From NCBI GenBank assembly GCA_964618405.1, contig CAZUAY010000096.1, positions 1 through 12,960 of the forward strand: 12,960 nucleotides of DNA, in the 5' to 3' direction. The position numbers and the translations under genes are program-made. The notes under the pieces were generated by a model that saw only the letters and a list, made by a program, of their open reading frames with translations, made no database searches and was not told where the DNA came from. Numbering within the stretch: position 1 is the first letter of the stretch; each line of letters opens with the position of its first letter. This DNA comes from JBBQIY01 sp964618405 (GTDB lineage: Bacteria; Verrucomicrobiota; Kiritimatiellia; RFP12; UBA3636). Shown piece after piece: positions 12,824 to 12,960 of this stretch.

Positions 12824-12851
12824 AACTCACAACTCGCGACTCGCAACTCAC
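12824..12851 (-). repeat. Heptamer array, four units, inverted relative to 12517-12544
   Basis: On the plus strand AACTCAC, AACTCGC, GACTCGC and AACTCAC run in tandem; the minus strand therefore shows the GNGAGTN consensus of the first array. Confidence 0.6.
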
Positions 12852-12861
12852 CACTTTTTTT

Positions 12862-12931
12862 GATGTGTCGATTTCGTCGAAAACTCGCATTGAACTTTCG
12901 ACAACCTGTAGCCGGGTTCGGTGAACCCGGA
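12862..12931 (+). repeat. Directly repeated block, copy 2
   Basis: It repeats the flank and the first hairpin of 12571-12642, with a two-base shorter A run and a changed variable stretch before ACAACCTGTAG. Unlike copy 1, it leads into a complete paired element. Confidence 0.7.
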
Positions 12932-12960
12932 ATCGTCCGCGATCACCGATCGCGGCTACA
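12906..12960. repeat. Paired-hairpin (BIME/REP-like) element, family I, copy 2 (at window edge)
   Basis: CTGTAG (12906-12911), CCGGGTTC-GGT-GAACCCGG (12912-12930), linker AATCGT, CCGCGATC-ACC-GATCGCGG (12937-12955) and CTACA, cut by the window end at 12960. The first hairpin is perfect here, where copy 1 has a mismatch. Confidence 0.8.

Larger units (their letters stand above)
12508..12960. other. Gene-free repeat cluster downstream of recJ
   Basis: No gene is supported in these 453 bases. They hold two heptamer arrays in opposite orientation and a directly repeated block of about 70 bases. They also hold one single and two paired GTAG-headed hairpin elements, a short double hairpin, and one ACGGAG-headed paired hairpin. 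The cluster runs to the window end and probably beyond. It resembles a REP/BIME accumulation zone of the sort that collects between genes. Confidence 0.8.

Noticed and set aside
12571..12960. CRISPR array
   Set aside because: Repeats are two unrelated palindromic families at irregular distances, with no uniform spacers and no cas gene.

Overview
The window comes from a bacterial chromosome of roughly even base composition. It carries core bacterial housekeeping genes (mfd, rpoZ, smpB, ribF, hisA, recJ), Shine-Dalgarno sites and sigma70-type promoters. A HydG-like radical SAM enzyme and a DsrE-type sulfur protein suggest an anaerobic or facultative lifestyle. The short palindromic repeat clusters and mixed gene order recall uncultured Gram-negative lineages such as the PVC group, but that is a guess and the sequence does not prove a phylum.

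Layout. Positions 1-9853 are read leftward. In transcription order this strand carries rpoZ-smpB-ribF (9853-8175), a repeat-bearing gap (8174-7857), then hydG-like, a glycerophosphodiester phosphodiesterase and dsrE-like (7856-5204). These are followed by two tiny cysteine-containing genes (5011-4615), mazE-mazF (4571-3988), mfd (3967-683) and a DnaQ-type exonuclease cut by the window edge (627-1). A divergent promoter region at 9854-10023 separates this from hisA-recJ on the plus strand (10024-12507). The last 450 bases hold no gene and are packed with short palindromic repeats.

How the genes work together. rpoZ-smpB-ribF is a compact operon for RNA polymerase assembly, ribosome rescue and flavin cofactors. 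The hydG-like/GDPD/dsrE set is tightly spaced and probably co-transcribed, but its joint role is unknown. The HydG-like protein lacks the middle cysteine of the C-terminal iron-sulfur motif and has no hydE or hydF beside it. mazEF has its own promoter and runs with a 20-base gap into mfd, so a toxin-antitoxin pair may help drive a repair gene.

Most notable signals. (1) Two unrelated-sequence families of paired inverted hairpins (BIME/REP-like) share one geometry: outer stem, 8-bp hairpin, 6-nt linker, 8-bp hairpin. Compensatory changes separate the copies. (2) The orphan, altered HydG homologue. (3) Two promoters placed so that the transcript would begin at or within a base of the AUG (exonuclease and hisA), suggesting leaderless mRNAs. 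(4) A hairpin in the ribF-hydG gap whose loop carries a perfect Shine-Dalgarno sequence on one strand and a copy of the 16S rRNA tail on the other.
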